Shown: positions 27,962 through 62,017 of the stretch, one piece after another
Numbering within the stretch: the first letter of the stretch is position 1
Layout of the letters: each line of letters starts with the position of its first letter
Origin: Atopsyche davidsoni
Taxonomy: Eukaryota; Arthropoda; Insecta; Trichoptera; Hydrobiosidae
Length of the DNA: 64,000 nucleotides
NCBI GenBank assembly: GCA_022113835.1
Contig: JAILWY010000010.1
Location: 10,919,501 to 10,983,500 of the forward strand
Direction of reading: 5' to 3'
Translations under genes and position numbers: made by a program
Notes under the pieces: generated by a model
Database searches by the model: none
What the model saw: the letters and a program-made list of their open reading frames with translations, nothing else
What the model was told of the DNA's origin: nothing

Positions 27962-28487
27962 AGGTACTTGTTTTTTATCCGACCACCAAAGAAACTTGTC
28001 TATTGTTTTGCTTCTTTTGTTGGCAACAGCGAGTAAACACGTATTGTGAATTACGTATTTGAATTAAATAAATATATTTAATTCAAAGTATAACCGCCAA
28101 AGATAACCGTCAAACAAAATATGAACTTACTTCAGTTATCAACAATCGTACACGACAAGGCTAGTAGCGTTCTTTTTCTACAACAGCGTGGTATTTCGTG
28201 TGAAAATGCGACACATAGATCCTTTCGATACCATCGTGGGTGGCATTGTAACATTCTGGCCACCAGGATAATGCATGTCTCATATTTCATTGTTTATAAA
28301 ATGTGACTTTATTGAATACTAAAAACTATATAAATATATGATACAAAATTGAAAAAAAACTTTCATTTCTTTGATGGTTATACTTTAAATTAAATAAATA
28401 AACAATACGTGTTTACTCGCTGTTGCCAACAAAAGTAGCAAAACAATAGACAAAGTTCTTTGGTGGTCGGATAAAAAACAAGTACCT
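27962..28487. mobile_element. Element with 85-bp terminal inverted repeats
   Basis: AGGTACTTGTTTTTTATCCG starts the left arm (27962-28046), mirrored with few mismatches at 28403-28487. The centre is AT-rich except for a patch of more balanced composition at about 28140-28265. No transposase, so a non-autonomous DNA element. T/A-rich flanks hide any target duplication. Confidence 0.75.
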
Positions 28488-30492
28488 TTTTTTAATTATT
28501 TGCGTGGGTGATTTGAGAAGGCATATCAAATATGACTGATCTACTAATATAAAAAATACAAGTTTTAAATTTTCGAGTTTATTCAATTTCTTATCATTTC
28601 ATTTATTTTAAGCATTCGGAGCAGAAAAATATTGGTAGGAATTGGATATTTTACCTACCTTGCAGAGCTACTAAATAAACATACCTACTTGGAGCTGAGG
28701 ATAGTTTTTATTACAAGAATACGGGTTCTGCATTTATAAATTAAATTAAAAAAATTACTGATATATTATTTTATAGATATAAATTTAAATAAAGATAAAA
28801 TGTACTCTACTAGATATATGTCAAGTAAACATTGCTTACTTTTTCGCATGTCAAATACATCGACCATTGATTCAACGACATCTATGAATGGTAAAAAAGC
28901 TCTTATTTTCATAGTTACAAGATAAAGTCTCTTTAGCTGTTTGGTTTGTTTCATAGTAATGGAACATATTTAAAATGTTTGCGTATATTATTTTATGCCT
29001 CAACAATACAACTTTTTTTTAAATTCCGTTTATGTGATAACCGTTAAGTCAATCAGGTTACCATTTCACCTGGAGATGGCGGTAGAGACATTTTTCTAAT
29101 AACTTATTTACAAAATTAAAAATATGTCAAAATACCTGAGCGTCTTCGAGCGAGCTGATACGGCCCTGCTAGAACATCCCCTAATAGCCTGGTATTTTTG
29201 GATTTTGTACTTCGCAAATTGGGTAGTATAAACTGGTTATGTATACACAGTAGTACAATGATTTACAATATGACATATGCGTGTTTGTAAAAGTGCCCTT
29301 GCGCTTCCTGCGCTCGGCCCCTCGTACTCTATGAATACGGCCTAGCTCGAAAAATGGCGTTATTTTCTTTGCTCTCCCTTAAGAATGTCATTCTAAAGTG
29401 AAAGCAAAAGCGCGGTCTATGCCTTAATTCAGAAACGCGAAGTGTACAACTGAAACAAATCTCATCAGAATTAAATTGGAGTTCGAATTCAATTTCACAT
29501 TTAGAAAGTTAATTAACACACAACGTAGTCTACGATAATACATAATTTACAATATTTTGACCTAAAATGAAGTTCTCAATATTTTATCATATTATATAAA
29601 AACTTGTCAGGCTGAATAAATAAAATCAATATTTCCCACAATAAACAAAAGTATCAATAAATATCACTTAAACTAAACACCTATTATTCATACCAATGAA
29701 ACGGGAAAATGCCGTTTATAAAAATCAAAGATAAAGCTAATCTGATTTAAAAATCACAGAGATCGAATAAGAGAGAGAATACCGGGGCGTGCGATACTAG
29801 ATCACTTAAGCCTACGTGTCGATTTTCCAAACACTTGGCCGCAATATCGAAAATAGTACCGAGGTAAAAGCCAATATCCAACTCTCGCCTCTTATAAATT
29901 ATTCTCTCAGACATACTCACCATTAATCAATTTACGAGTAACGGCATATTTATTGCCCCTGTTATGGCCAATATTATTTCTCGTTTTCTCGGGCATTTAT
30001 CCCGGTCGCAAGCTGCCTCTGAGGCGTACGGGCAAATATATCCCCTCCGGGGTGACTCCAAGAAAGTATCGGAATTAGGGGAGTCGCTAATATCAGCGTC
30101 CCTTGAAATTGTGGTTAGAAAACACTTTGTCAGTCAGGCTTAACCTTTGCCGTGTGGATCACCGGTAGTTTAACAGAATGCCTCCCAGCTTATTTACTAT
30201 CCACATTATGCTTGCAAGACAAGCAGTACTGATACATTTGTAAGCTTCTTACGGTGACATCATAGCTTTTTGATTGCATCAGCATTTTCAGTAGCAATTT
30301 TAATAACTTTACAATTTTATTTTATTTTACTTTTGTTGGCTTATGCGTCATGTAATAAATAAACGTACCTTTATATTTAATTAATTCAAAGTATCAGTGC
30401 GATAGTGTATGCTTTAAATATTGTACTATTATTTATTTCCAGGCTGGAAAAAAAAATATTGTGCATTCAATATTAAATATATTTACGCAACT
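28488..30492. other. Non-coding stretch with GC-richer patches
   Basis: Patches at 29290-29440 and 29980-30190 are GC-richer but lack coding signals. Confidence 0.4.
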
Positions 30493-30503
30493 GATTGTGA
30501 TCA

Positions 30504-30739
30504 GAAATTCAATATTTTTGACAGAAAGTACTCGGTGGAATTCCATTTTAATATTTTTGAGTAAAATACTTGAGTGATTTTCTACATGTTCGTTTTTATT
30601 TGTGACCGGTTTCGCCAGCTTTTCACGTTGGCATTATTAAACTCTGTTTGATAATGCCAACGTGAAAGGTTGGCGAAACCGGTCACTAATAAAAATAAAA
30701 ATGTGGAAAATCACTCAAGTATTTTACTCAAAAATAATT
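30504..30739. mobile_element. Foldback MITE, GGTGACCGG family, copy 2
   Basis: Two long inner arms (about 30553-30641 and 30646-30734) are near-perfect inverted complements around GTGACCGGTTTCGCCA. A GTACTCGGTGGAATTC module is present only on the left. The 11-base direct repeat GATTGTGATCA flanks it (30493-30503 and 30740-30750), which could be the target duplication. Confidence 0.75.
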
Positions 30740-31026
30740 GATTGTGATCACTCAAGATGTCTGTCTGTTGTGTGTTTGAAGATTAAATTTGAAGACATTT
30801 AAAATTTACATTATTAAAATTATAATGGTTGCAACACTTTCTGTTAAAAATATTACAAATAAGCACTTCCATTGTTCTATATATCAAAAGAGAAACGATA
30901 GATGTCACTGCTGCAACAATTTGGTGTGATAATATAATTATTGGAAAATATAATACATATTTTGGAAATTTTAATGGTAGCAACACTCTTAATTTAAAAT
31001 ATTTCAAATATGCACTTTCGTTTCAA

Positions 31027-31236
31027 TATTTTAATAAAAATACTTTTGTGATTTTTCTATATGTTTAATTTTATTGGTGACCGGTTTTGTCAACCTTTAA
31101 CGTTGGCATTATCAAACTGATAATACCCACGGGAAAATTGAGGAAACCGGTCACCAATAAAATTAAACGTGAAAAAATCACAAAAGTATTTATATTAAAA
31201 TAGAATTCAACCAAGTACTCTGTCCAAAAAATTGAT
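31027..31236. mobile_element. Foldback MITE, GGTGACCGG family, copy 3
   Basis: Inverted arms around ATTGGTGACCGGTTTTGTCA and its complement CCGGTCACCAATAAAATTAA. The right side carries AATTCAACCAAGTACTCTGT, the counterpart of the outer module of copies 1 and 2. More diverged than copy 2. Confidence 0.7.
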
Positions 31237-32002
31237 AACTTTTATTAATAAGGAAAGAAATCATAGATGTCACTGCTTTATTTAAATGTGGAAAAAAAAC
31301 TACATGTGTACCTAATTTTTAAACCACCAGTTATATAATAACTTACACAATGATTTTATAGAACCCAAGGACGAGAATAAAGTGTTTGTGTTTTACTGAG
31401 GATGGCCGGTACTAATGAAATCTCTTATCATATTAAATAAATTGAGCTTGTTAATCTACGAAAGAGTATCTTTAAATTTTCAAGGGGTTAAATAATTTGT
31501 TTTTTAAATTAAACCCTCCCTGGTCATAAATATCACAAAACTAAATAAAAACAACAAAAAATAAGCAAACGAGCGCTCACGGTTTCTCAATACGAAAAAC
31601 ACATATTTTTACTTTAATAGATACAATCCAACAAATAATATCAAAGACAAATTTTATAATTCGTATAATTATTAAGTTATTTTTAAAGTCCATAAGTCCG
31701 AAACAAATTTGATATGTAGAGATGACAATGCAGTATTCTTTTTCGCGGTATGTAGGTATAATGGAGCTGTCGGCATTTTAGTTTATTTTGTTATTTGAAG
31801 AACCACATGTAAACAAGCCAAACGTGGGAACGTAAGAGTATGCAAATTCCAAACAAAACAATTCAATTATTTTTAATCACACAGAAAGTGCATAATATGT
31901 ACTTAAAACAAAACCGCGAGAATATTGCAGTTCATAATGATGCGAAGAACTATAAAAAAATATACTTTTATTCTATGTCATTAAATATTTTTCAAATAAA
32001 AT

Positions 32003-32344
32003 TTATTTCGTAAATGATATACCATTTGCCTGGTGAGGAAGAGAATCGCCGTCACCTGATGCTTCCGACGCAACGGCTGATGCAAAAGAGGAGACCAGTA
32101 GAGGAGACCGCCGGGGATACAAAGAGGTCATTCTAGCAAGGGATTTCAATACGATTGCCTCTGATTGGGAATACTCCTGATCAATATGGCCGCGACCCTT
32201 GACTTTGTCTGCTGCAATGTAACGCCAACGTTCCGGAGAGGAGAGGCGACGTAGGTCATAGACATCACCTTCACCAGCCCTGGAGCACCATGTACACTGA
32301 ATGGGAGGAAAGTGACGGAAAGCACTTAGTTGCTCAGCCACCAT
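32003..32344 (-). CDS. Unassigned minus-strand reading frame (113 aa)
   Basis: ATG at 32344 to TAA at 32003. It contains FRHFPPIQCTWCSRAGEGDV, DLRRLSSPERWRYIAADKVK and ALTERNATIVELY charged stretches before SLYPRRSPLL. Base composition is clearly less AT-rich than the flanks. GAATAAAAG lies about 35 bases after the stop on the same strand and could be a polyadenylation signal. Upstream on the same strand lies GTCGCAG/GTGAGACC, a perfect 5' splice site, about 20 bases before the ATG. I do not recognise the protein; it could be the 3' end of a degraded transposon or retrocopy, or a small host gene. One WRYI...K-type stretch faintly recalls retroelement RNase H/integrase linkers, but I would not rely on it. 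Confidence 0.35.
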   Translation of the reverse strand: MVAEQLSAFRHFPPIQCTWCSRAGEGDVYDLRRLSSPERWRYIAADKVKGRGHIDQEYSQSEAIVLKSLARMTSLYPRRSPLLVSSFASAVASEASGDGDSLPHQANGISFTK

Positions 32345-32826
32345 CTTTACACCATGGTCTCACCTGCGACCACCACCAACCGTAGATGTGCTGATATAGA
32401 TCTTTACTCAGATACCATATTGGTGTCTGAGAAAACTCGACAAGTAGAAATTCGAGGAGAGCTTTACTCAATATTTGATTTATTTTTTAATAATTTAAAT
32501 ATATTATTATAAATTATTATTGAATTATTTAAATTTTAAAATGTTACATTATGTCTGTAATGTGAGACTTATTCTAGAATGTACATCTTTGTGTTTTAAA
32601 AGTGTCATGTCTTGAGTTCGACTCCTGATGAGCTGTGAGAGATGACATAGGAACGTGTTAAAATATAAAATACCTTTAATAATAATATGCCACAATCAAG
32701 CTAAATTTATGCAACACGCACGGCGTATAGTGTAAATATTGCTATAAATACATTTAAGGTTTAATTTGTAATGTATAATTTACTTATTGATGATAGAATG
32801 AATCCCTGATTATTCTTTTACTATAA

Positions 32827-33061
32827 TTATAATGATAAAAGTACCTTTGTATTTTGTCTTCACTTTGAGTTTATTAAAATTATTTGAATTATTAGTTTCG
32901 ACCCAATACACTGGGTCATCATCAGATGCATAACTAAACTGACTAAATGTTTAGTTATGCATCTGATGATGACTCAGTGTATTGGGTCGAAACTAGTAAT
33001 GCAAATAATTTTAATAAACTCAAAGTGAAGACAAAATACAAAGGTACTTTTATCATTATAA
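32827..33061. mobile_element. Foldback element with 113-bp arms
   Basis: The left arm (32827-32939) and right arm (32949-33061) are near-perfect complements separated by only nine bases; both include GTTTAGTTATGCATCTGATG or its complement. Such mirror-image elements are common in lepidopteran genomes. Any open frame inside is read-through of the arm. Confidence 0.75.
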
Positions 33062-34045
33062 TAATGGACCTTCACGAATCAAATGCCTTGTCCCTCAACA
33101 AGATATTCTTTTACTGTTTTACTGAAGCTGCATACATATAATTTGCTAAAAATTTTGTTGATAAATTTACTTTCTACATCATTCTGTCGACGTTTGATTT
33201 TACTTTGAGTCGTGTGTTTTAAATAAGGCAAATGCTCTTGGACTGATAACTTATATCTAAGCAACGAAATCAGTGAGCATGCAAATTAAAGGTTTTAATA
33301 TTAGTTATTGACATTATAAGTCCATGTAAGTTATTGCAGTCAAAAATAAAAACTTAACGATTGCTGATAGCGTAGCGTTGTTGAACCTGCGCGGCCCTAT
33401 TCCCTGCCTTTTGCCTCCCTGCCATTTGCTGAAGAAGAAAAATTGGACATTTATTATTCACGATAGCTACTTGGGTACGTAGGCAAGGGTCGTGTTCCTG
33501 CGGAGCTATCGATTCGAAGTGTCGATTCTGGTACTTGCCTTGTCTAGTACGCCATATAATGCTTCATTGGACATGAACAGTTTCCAGACTTTTAACTTTA
33601 CTCTGACACACAACGTTGTCATTTCAGTCTTAGCTCACATTTATTATTTATCTCGTCTTATTTTAAGACATATATTTGGTTTTATAAATATATAGGGTGA
33701 CATTGATCTTCTTTTAAGCATACTTGTTGACAAAACACTGGTAAATCTTTAAGAAATATATACGGGAAAGGGAGGTAGCTTTTTTAATAATTAAATTGTG
33801 ACTTTCGTTAGCAGCAAAAATGCACAATAATTACAGAAATAAAATCTGCCATATACATTTGTTTATTTATTTACGAGCATTATTTAAATGTTTTTTTTAA
33901 TAAATATGAAATATATCTACTTCAACCGTAGCCGTAAATTTAGCCTCTATAAAATAGCGACAGGTAGTTCTTTCCACTATAATATTCAATGACCAAATCG
34001 TTTTTTGGGGACGCATTCATTCAGGTCGTATTTTGTTTGTTACAG
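33062..34045. other. Intron or flank before the first visible Ddr exon
   Basis: No upstream Ddr exon found here; a pyrimidine-rich patch lies at 33390-33430. Confidence 0.4.
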
Positions 34046-54886
<20,841 letters not shown>

Positions 54887-56735
54887 CGCCCGCGCCGCCT
54901 CTGAGCGCGGCGGCGGCGCCACTCCCGGGGCTCGCCCGGCGAGGAGCGCCTGGCCACCACCAGGTTCTGAGCGGCAGCAGGAAGTGCGACTTCGGGTTAC
55001 TTTTGTTGTTTTGTACATTACTTCAGCTGATTACTTTCGTACAGTGCCGATAGTGCACAGTGAGTGCACCGTGCAAGCAAATATAAAGACAATACTCAAG
55101 GATTCATTTCAACTGACATTACTGTACCGTGTAATATGAACAGGACAAGCTTCGGCTTCATGCAACTGGCAAATTTCACGTATTAACTGAATCATATTTG
55201 TGTGTATTTCTGTATAATAGTATAACACCCCAATAATTTGAATCAAACCTCATGCTAGCCTCGAACCCCTTATATACATGCCAGGTTTAAATTGGTAAGT
55301 TACCCACAGTATTTAGTATAAACTTCAATTAAACCAAATTATTTACTAGCTTTTTTTTAATTTGAAATTATTATTTTGAGATCAAGTTATTTATGAAAAA
55401 ATATTTCTTCAAAAACAATATTTTTTGTTATTTTTTGTTTATCTTAAAATGACTTTGTCTTTTGCAAAATCAAGTTATTTAAGAAGTAGCATTAAGTAGG
55501 TTTACATTGTAGTTTATATCATGGCGTTTAAAATATTTAAAATTCATCAAGATCGTTAAATAAACTTCATTTATTTATAAAAATAGTTCCTATGACTACT
55601 CAACTGATTCAATAATAAATAAATATTTTTTAATACAAAAGCATTTCACAAAACTAATGACCCCGAATGTTGATCAAAGTTGAAAATTTTTAAATCTAAA
55701 TCTGTTGTGGCGTTTACTTTTCCTTAGCTCTTATTGTACATAAAAAGCGAAATTTTAGACAAATAACCATTTGATGCCATATCATTGGAATTACAATAAG
55801 AGATAATCAAAACATCTGTTCATTCAATGAAACCAGGTAAAATGAATCGAAGTTTAATATTGATGACATTATGATTGTACGATAGGCCTATAAAACTGAT
55901 GACAGTTTCGTGTTCCGACGTAACGACTAGACTAGATAACCTTCGGTTGTAACGCAACCTTTAGTAGAACTTAATCTAAAACATAGTTTCGGCCGCCACG
56001 GTAATCTAATTAAAGGACACATTGTGACATAATATACATATAAAGAATGTGTTATATTTAGTCTCTACAGAAAAAAAACTCGCTTAGACACAAATCTTCT
56101 GGCTTTCTCTAATAACAGACTCTTTGTTTTCATCTAACAAACGAATGAAGACATAGCGTTGAAAGGTGTTTGGAACCAATTGTAAATCCGCAGTAGTACC
56201 TAACTAAAAAAACTATTTTTACAACTGCGATCTATATTTTGAAACGAACTGAAATGTTATTTATCTTATTTATATTATTCACAATACCTATATATTTCTT
56301 CACGAATTTAAAATAAAATTAATGAAATGTAATTCTAGAAGTACGATATAACACTAGGTACTATAGAGATAATCAATTATTCTTCCCGCAGGTTGGACGG
56401 ATCGCGAAGGTCTGGCAAATTCTGATCAAGTTGTTTGTATCACCTAATATTAGAGATAGAAAGTAAAATTGATCAATTAACTCACTGAATGTTAACACAT
56501 ACACCATTCGTGGTTTATTTTCATTGTAAATATGTAATATATCTACATACTAATAGATACGAATCGAATTGCTATGAATAGGATATCATTTTTATTAGAT
56601 AGCTATGCATCAATTTGTGGTTCTTAAACATTATTAATATTAAATTAATCATTTTATAATCATGTATAAGGTTGTACACTATCAGTTTCTATTCACAAAT
56701 AACAGATTTTAGAATAAAGTGTGTTCTTCTGTACT
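54887..56735 (+). other. Ddr: Likely Ddr 3' UTR
   Basis: Non-coding sequence after the stop, GC-rich for the first 100 bases and then AT-rich. AATAAA hexamers occur at 55559, 55614, 55618 and 56713. I favour the last because GT-rich sequence follows directly. The true end cannot be fixed from sequence alone. Confidence 0.4.
56713..56718 (+). terminator. Candidate polyadenylation signal AATAAA
   Basis: AATAAA followed within a few bases by gtgttcttctgt, a GT/T-rich downstream element. Earlier hexamers at 55559 and 55614 are alternatives. Confidence 0.35.
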
Positions 56736-59700
56736 ATATCAATATTTGTCTCTAATTTATGTACTGACCAAAATTGTGTCTTTGGAATTTGAATATAAAT
56801 ATGAATGTGTTTCGTAACGTCTTGCGAAGAATCCTGCAAAGGTTAGGGAAACGCTCGGAACGCGACGCTAAGCCCATTCGCAATATTCAGAACTGACTTC
56901 TACAAATCATTCGTACTTAATCATTAGTAATAAGAACTATTCATTAATACCCCTCTAGACACCTTGTACATAATATTATCAAACATTATCTTTCCAAACA
57001 GTAGCTTTAAACGAAATGAATAACGTACATACGATCAATTGCATCTACAATATTGTAACCGATATATTTTTGTCAGATAACTGACTGCCATACTAACGCG
57101 TACGAGTTATGGAATTGATATACACCGATTTATAAATTGTGATTTTTTTGTCACGCAAATTTCACATTGGCGATTCATTGTAGGTTATGACATCAGTTTA
57201 CACTCGATAGACGCAGGTTCTTCCTTTCTGCCTCCCGTCGTCCCCGATCCCCGTAGCTGTAAGCTGTACCTTCCTGTTAGCGTCAATATAATCATATAAT
57301 ACTTATCGTGTAAACCATTTCTTTAAAAAGTAATGAATTGAATACTTGTAACGAAATATAATTATTTACATTCTGAAAAACGGTGTTTACGTGCAATCAT
57401 ATAGATGTTTTACGTGTAGAAATCATAATATAAGACTATGAAAAATCACATCAGAAAATAAGGTTATTGGGTAATTATTATTTAAAACAAACTTAGAAAT
57501 AATCTGTTTTCTTGTTCAAATTGGTGATATATTACGAAAATGAACATGAAAAGCATAAAGAGCTGATAATTAGGTGTGCATTTGGGATTAAATTACTTGA
57601 TGAAATTAATCAAACGAGCACCTTAAAAATTAAAAGGATACATAATAAAAGGAATAAGTAACACATCTTTAAATAACCCGTGGATGCTTTTTGTTTACAC
57701 TTTATTAACGGATATACTATAATAGGTTTAGTAAAATAACTTCTAGTAATATGTCTACCTGCAGTAACACACACATAATAACTACGTTTACTATTTACGT
57801 TATTCGTAATAGATACAAAATATGTATAATTTATCTATATTGCAATGTAACATGTAATGTTTTTTTACTAAAAAAATTGGCAACATTTATTGTCGATCAT
57901 TAAATTAACTTTAACATGAATATGTATACGAGGGTACTCCATCATAACATAATCAATAATAAGTTCAAGTGTAGTTTCATGTCTTCATGTAAATGTAAAA
58001 CCGCACGTTGAATTATTGGACTCCGAGTAGGCACTGGCATCTTTCGTTTAGACAGTTTTTCTTTGAGCAGCAAGACCACAATCTAATGTTTTTATGTTAG
58101 TGCATTTCTCCCATTAAGATGTTGTTATTTATTGTAACCAGTTAACTCATTTTAATTAATGATAAGACTTATAAATCTATTATATTTAAATCTAAATTAT
58201 TTTTACGCGTCACAAGTCCACATTCTGTTGGGTTTATTTTTCGTTTTTTTTTAATAGGGCTTTCAATTTGATTGAATGGAAACAAAAAAGTAATTTTGAA
58301 TGTTTCATTAATTTTTTCGCCCTTTCTAAGTTTGTAGAAGTTATTTATAGCTAGTGTGTAATATCGGAAGGATGAGTCGTTCTTGAGGAACGGTTTGTGA
58401 CGTCGTAGGGCGCAAGACAATCAGAGCGTAAGAGCGCAGTGTACTCTTACTTTCGCTTTTCCTTTAAGACATTGAAGCCAAACAACTACGATCGTACACA
58501 TAACAATTCCATGTAATATAAGTCATAACATTTTAACTAGTATTTGTTTTAAGCCTATAGTATCCAACCACACAATACCGAGCATTTATAAGTAGTACAT
58601 AATGCAGCGAATTTTATTAGATTCGGTACATCTCATGGGACACGCTCAGGCAGCAATTATAAGTATTATCAGCAATACTTCCTTTAAACACAAGACACAT
58701 GCGCTTACTTCATAACTGTTTAGATTCTCCGCCTTCGTTTAGGACCTTTGACGTTGTGTTGTAATTAATCTCGAGTTTACAGGTGGACTTTTCATTTATC
58801 TTTCGTGAACTTTCTGCTCGTATTCGAACAACTCGCTCATTTCACGGCGACGTTGTCATAGTCTAAATCTCTAAATAATACTGAATGTAGTCATTATTCT
58901 TTTATCAGTTTTAGCATCGATCGTTGCCAAGGTGTTCTTTGCTGTATATTTCTATTAATGTCTAAATTCTAAACTGGCAATTTTCACATCAAGAGTTCAA
59001 CTGAAATTTATGACAATATACACAAAAAGCATTTGTTTTAACGCATATTCAGAGCTTTTGATCATTCTCAATTCATATAAATATTTTATGGAGGCAAGGA
59101 TTTCCTGAGGTATATTGGTATTGTTGGTTATTACCGCACTACTGAAAATATTTTCAACGTACTCGGATATCGATAGTTTTCCTTTTAAACAATTGACAAT
59201 CAGAACTCCAGGTTTCTAATTTAGTATTCAGTAACATTATTGAATGGCCCGCGGCTCCTCAACATGCGGGGCGTGCAATCCCACGGGTAATCACGAACTC
59301 TGCCACTAAATTTCGAAGCGAATTTTCCTTTTGCAGAACAAACGGCGCGCGACGATCGTATCTTATACGCCACCCTACGTGAAGCCAATTTGATCACGCG
59401 GGGGAAATAATTGTAGTCGCCTTGCAGTTTCCGCCTTTTGTATAGTGGGTTGTCTCAACTTACTTTCGACGGTAGGTGCTTTGAGACGCCATTTCAAAAT
59501 ATACCGTATCTCTCCAATACCTATAAATCGGTATTAGTTTAACAATGAATTCTAACTTAATGATTTTTTGTCATTGTTTCGTTCAATAGTTTTCATTGGA
59601 TCATATATTTGAAGCAAAAAACACGAATCAACAAAAATATACTGCTGACAGAAAGTATTATGGAAAATCGATTTATATTCGATCAAATTGGGTATATATA

Positions 59701-62017
59701 AAAGCATAAATAATATTTTCAATTTTTTTATTAAAATACCCATATTCTTCTTTACTAGTATTTAAAAATATTTACGATATTTAATAAGTAACTGATAATG
59801 TAATCCTTATTATAAAGGAAAAAGTATAAATTTATTTACTCATTTCATTGTACTACATTCACAATGTTTATTTTTAAAAAATACAAACATCCGTATTTGT
59901 TTTTAAAAAATGTATCCTGTGAGTAACATTATGATAAAATTACTATAACGCCACGAAATCAACCGATAATTCAAATTTAGCTTTCACGACTAAACACACA
60001 TTTGCGCAAAACTAAATTACTAAATATGTTACACGTTACGAGTAATCGTGTGATTCGACGAATAAAATAATGTAAGTAGGTATTATTTCGTTTTAAAAAT
60101 AACTCTCATTTCGAGTATTTTACATATCACCATTTAAAATGTCATTTTCAATTATTAAATTAATGTAATAATAATTTGTCTTACATATATTATATCATCA
60201 TCATTATCCTTACTGTAAACTTCCATTGAATTACATAATGCAAATTTAGCTTTTTGTATCCTTTAAAATGAATGTCGATAATAAATGTGTTGACCTGATA
60301 TTATGTTTTTATTTATTTTAGTAACATAATCCCTTCATTCTCCTTATTGTCTTGATAACATAAAAATAAGCTGTGGACTTTTCCACGAACGCCATCATTA
60401 CGTGTGAACGGTAAACGGAATGACTTGCAGTTTTTGCTGTTGTCTACAGGGTGAGCTGTGATGCTTGATATTTTATCCCAAAAGCCCTTCAGCGTTTTTT
60501 ATTAGTTTTCTACGATGCATTTCTTTAATTTTCCCGTACGGGGAACGTATTCTTCGTACCACCTCTACTTGTTGATAGTCACTGTCGCAATATTTGGTAT
60601 TCGAAATGAAAGATTTAATAATATTTAATAGGATTTTGTCTATTAGAAAATAAAGCCACGTATAATATGAAATAAAAATATATGGGCTACGATTTAAAAT
60701 TCTAGCATTTATCGAGTCAATGTGAGATATATTTATTGGTTTTTTTCTTATCGAAATATATTTCAGTTTTTATTCAACTCTACATAAAAACCATTTACCG
60801 AAATGGGGAGTAAAGGTAAGTTAGTGCTTAATCCAGTTGAAAGGAGATAAAGTGCCAGGCGCATGTTTTGCACGTTCCTGCCCGACCGGGCGTCGACCTT
60901 CAGCCCGTGCCCAAAATTTTTTTTAAAAATATTCTTTATTTTCTTTTTGTTAATTTACAATAGTTATTAGGACTATTTGTTGTAGTTCATTTGCAGAGTT
61001 GCTGCCCACTGCTGACGACCCGCCACTTTAGAGGCTCCACTTCTGCCGTTCGCTTCCTTGTCTGCTAAAGCAACAGGAATCTTTTCTGTCAACAGGTGAA
61101 GATTAAGACAGTTACGAAAGATTGTTAATATCAATTATTATGTTATGTATTGTTATCATTTTTTTCTACAATTGGTATTTAGCAAACTGAAGTAAATATT
61201 TTGACTGTTTGACTATTATTTTTTGGTATTAATTAAACTAATTTTTTTTAAAACATAAAAAAGTGTAAATTACACGAAATATAAATACACATTTTCAATT
61301 TTTGTTATAAACGGTAACAAAAATAAAACCTTTATAATGAATAAGCCGTCCGTTATGATTGTGAAGGGCTATAATAAATTGAAAAATTTGATACATAGAA
61401 CTTAACAAAATAATACAAAATTAATGAAGTAATGTAATAACCATACCGATAAATGCACATCTGACGATAATAGCTTCAAGAAGAGCGATAGTTAATAAAA
61501 ACCAGAAGCTAAGTAAAGTTAATGAATAACTATATCCATAAATGAACATTTGTCAAAAATAGGTAATAGCGTTTAAAACGCTTGATTGTGAAAATACGTT
61601 TCATAAAAACGTTTTAACAAAGAATAAATCAACGGGTCTTGTCAGTGAATATATAACAAATGTAACAAAAATATAAATGAAACATAAACACAGAAACAAA
61701 ATGTTCTCGATTTCTGCTAAAATTCACAATGTCAAGCACATTACATCGGGCTGTGAAAGCAAGAAATGTGAGCTCAATCCCCATCTGGCTCCCGTCAAAA
61801 GTCGTAAATGTTTCATTTCGTCTTTAAACCGTACATTTCAAATATATTGTTAATTATTTGTGTATTTAATGGGGGATCTATGAAATATTCAATAATGGTA
61901 ATGTTACGTGACAGCGGTTAGGTCGAGAAACGAATATCGGAACGAGGAACAAGAGCAAAATAGAGTCGATGAGTGCGCTTCGTCCGAGCTCCCGAAAGTT
62001 CTAGAGGCGTTCTAGAT
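56736..62017. other. Downstream gene-poor DNA
   Basis: No gene supported. GC-richer patches lie at 57200-57290, 59240-59460, 60850-61090 and 61900-62030. The patch at 59337 begins right after a splice-acceptor-like ttccttttgcag. Confidence 0.4.

Noticed and set aside
32600..32640. GAGTTCGACTCC, a tRNA T-arm-like word
   Set aside because: No acceptor stem, D-arm or A/B box spacing is visible around it; not a tRNA gene, at most an old SINE trace.
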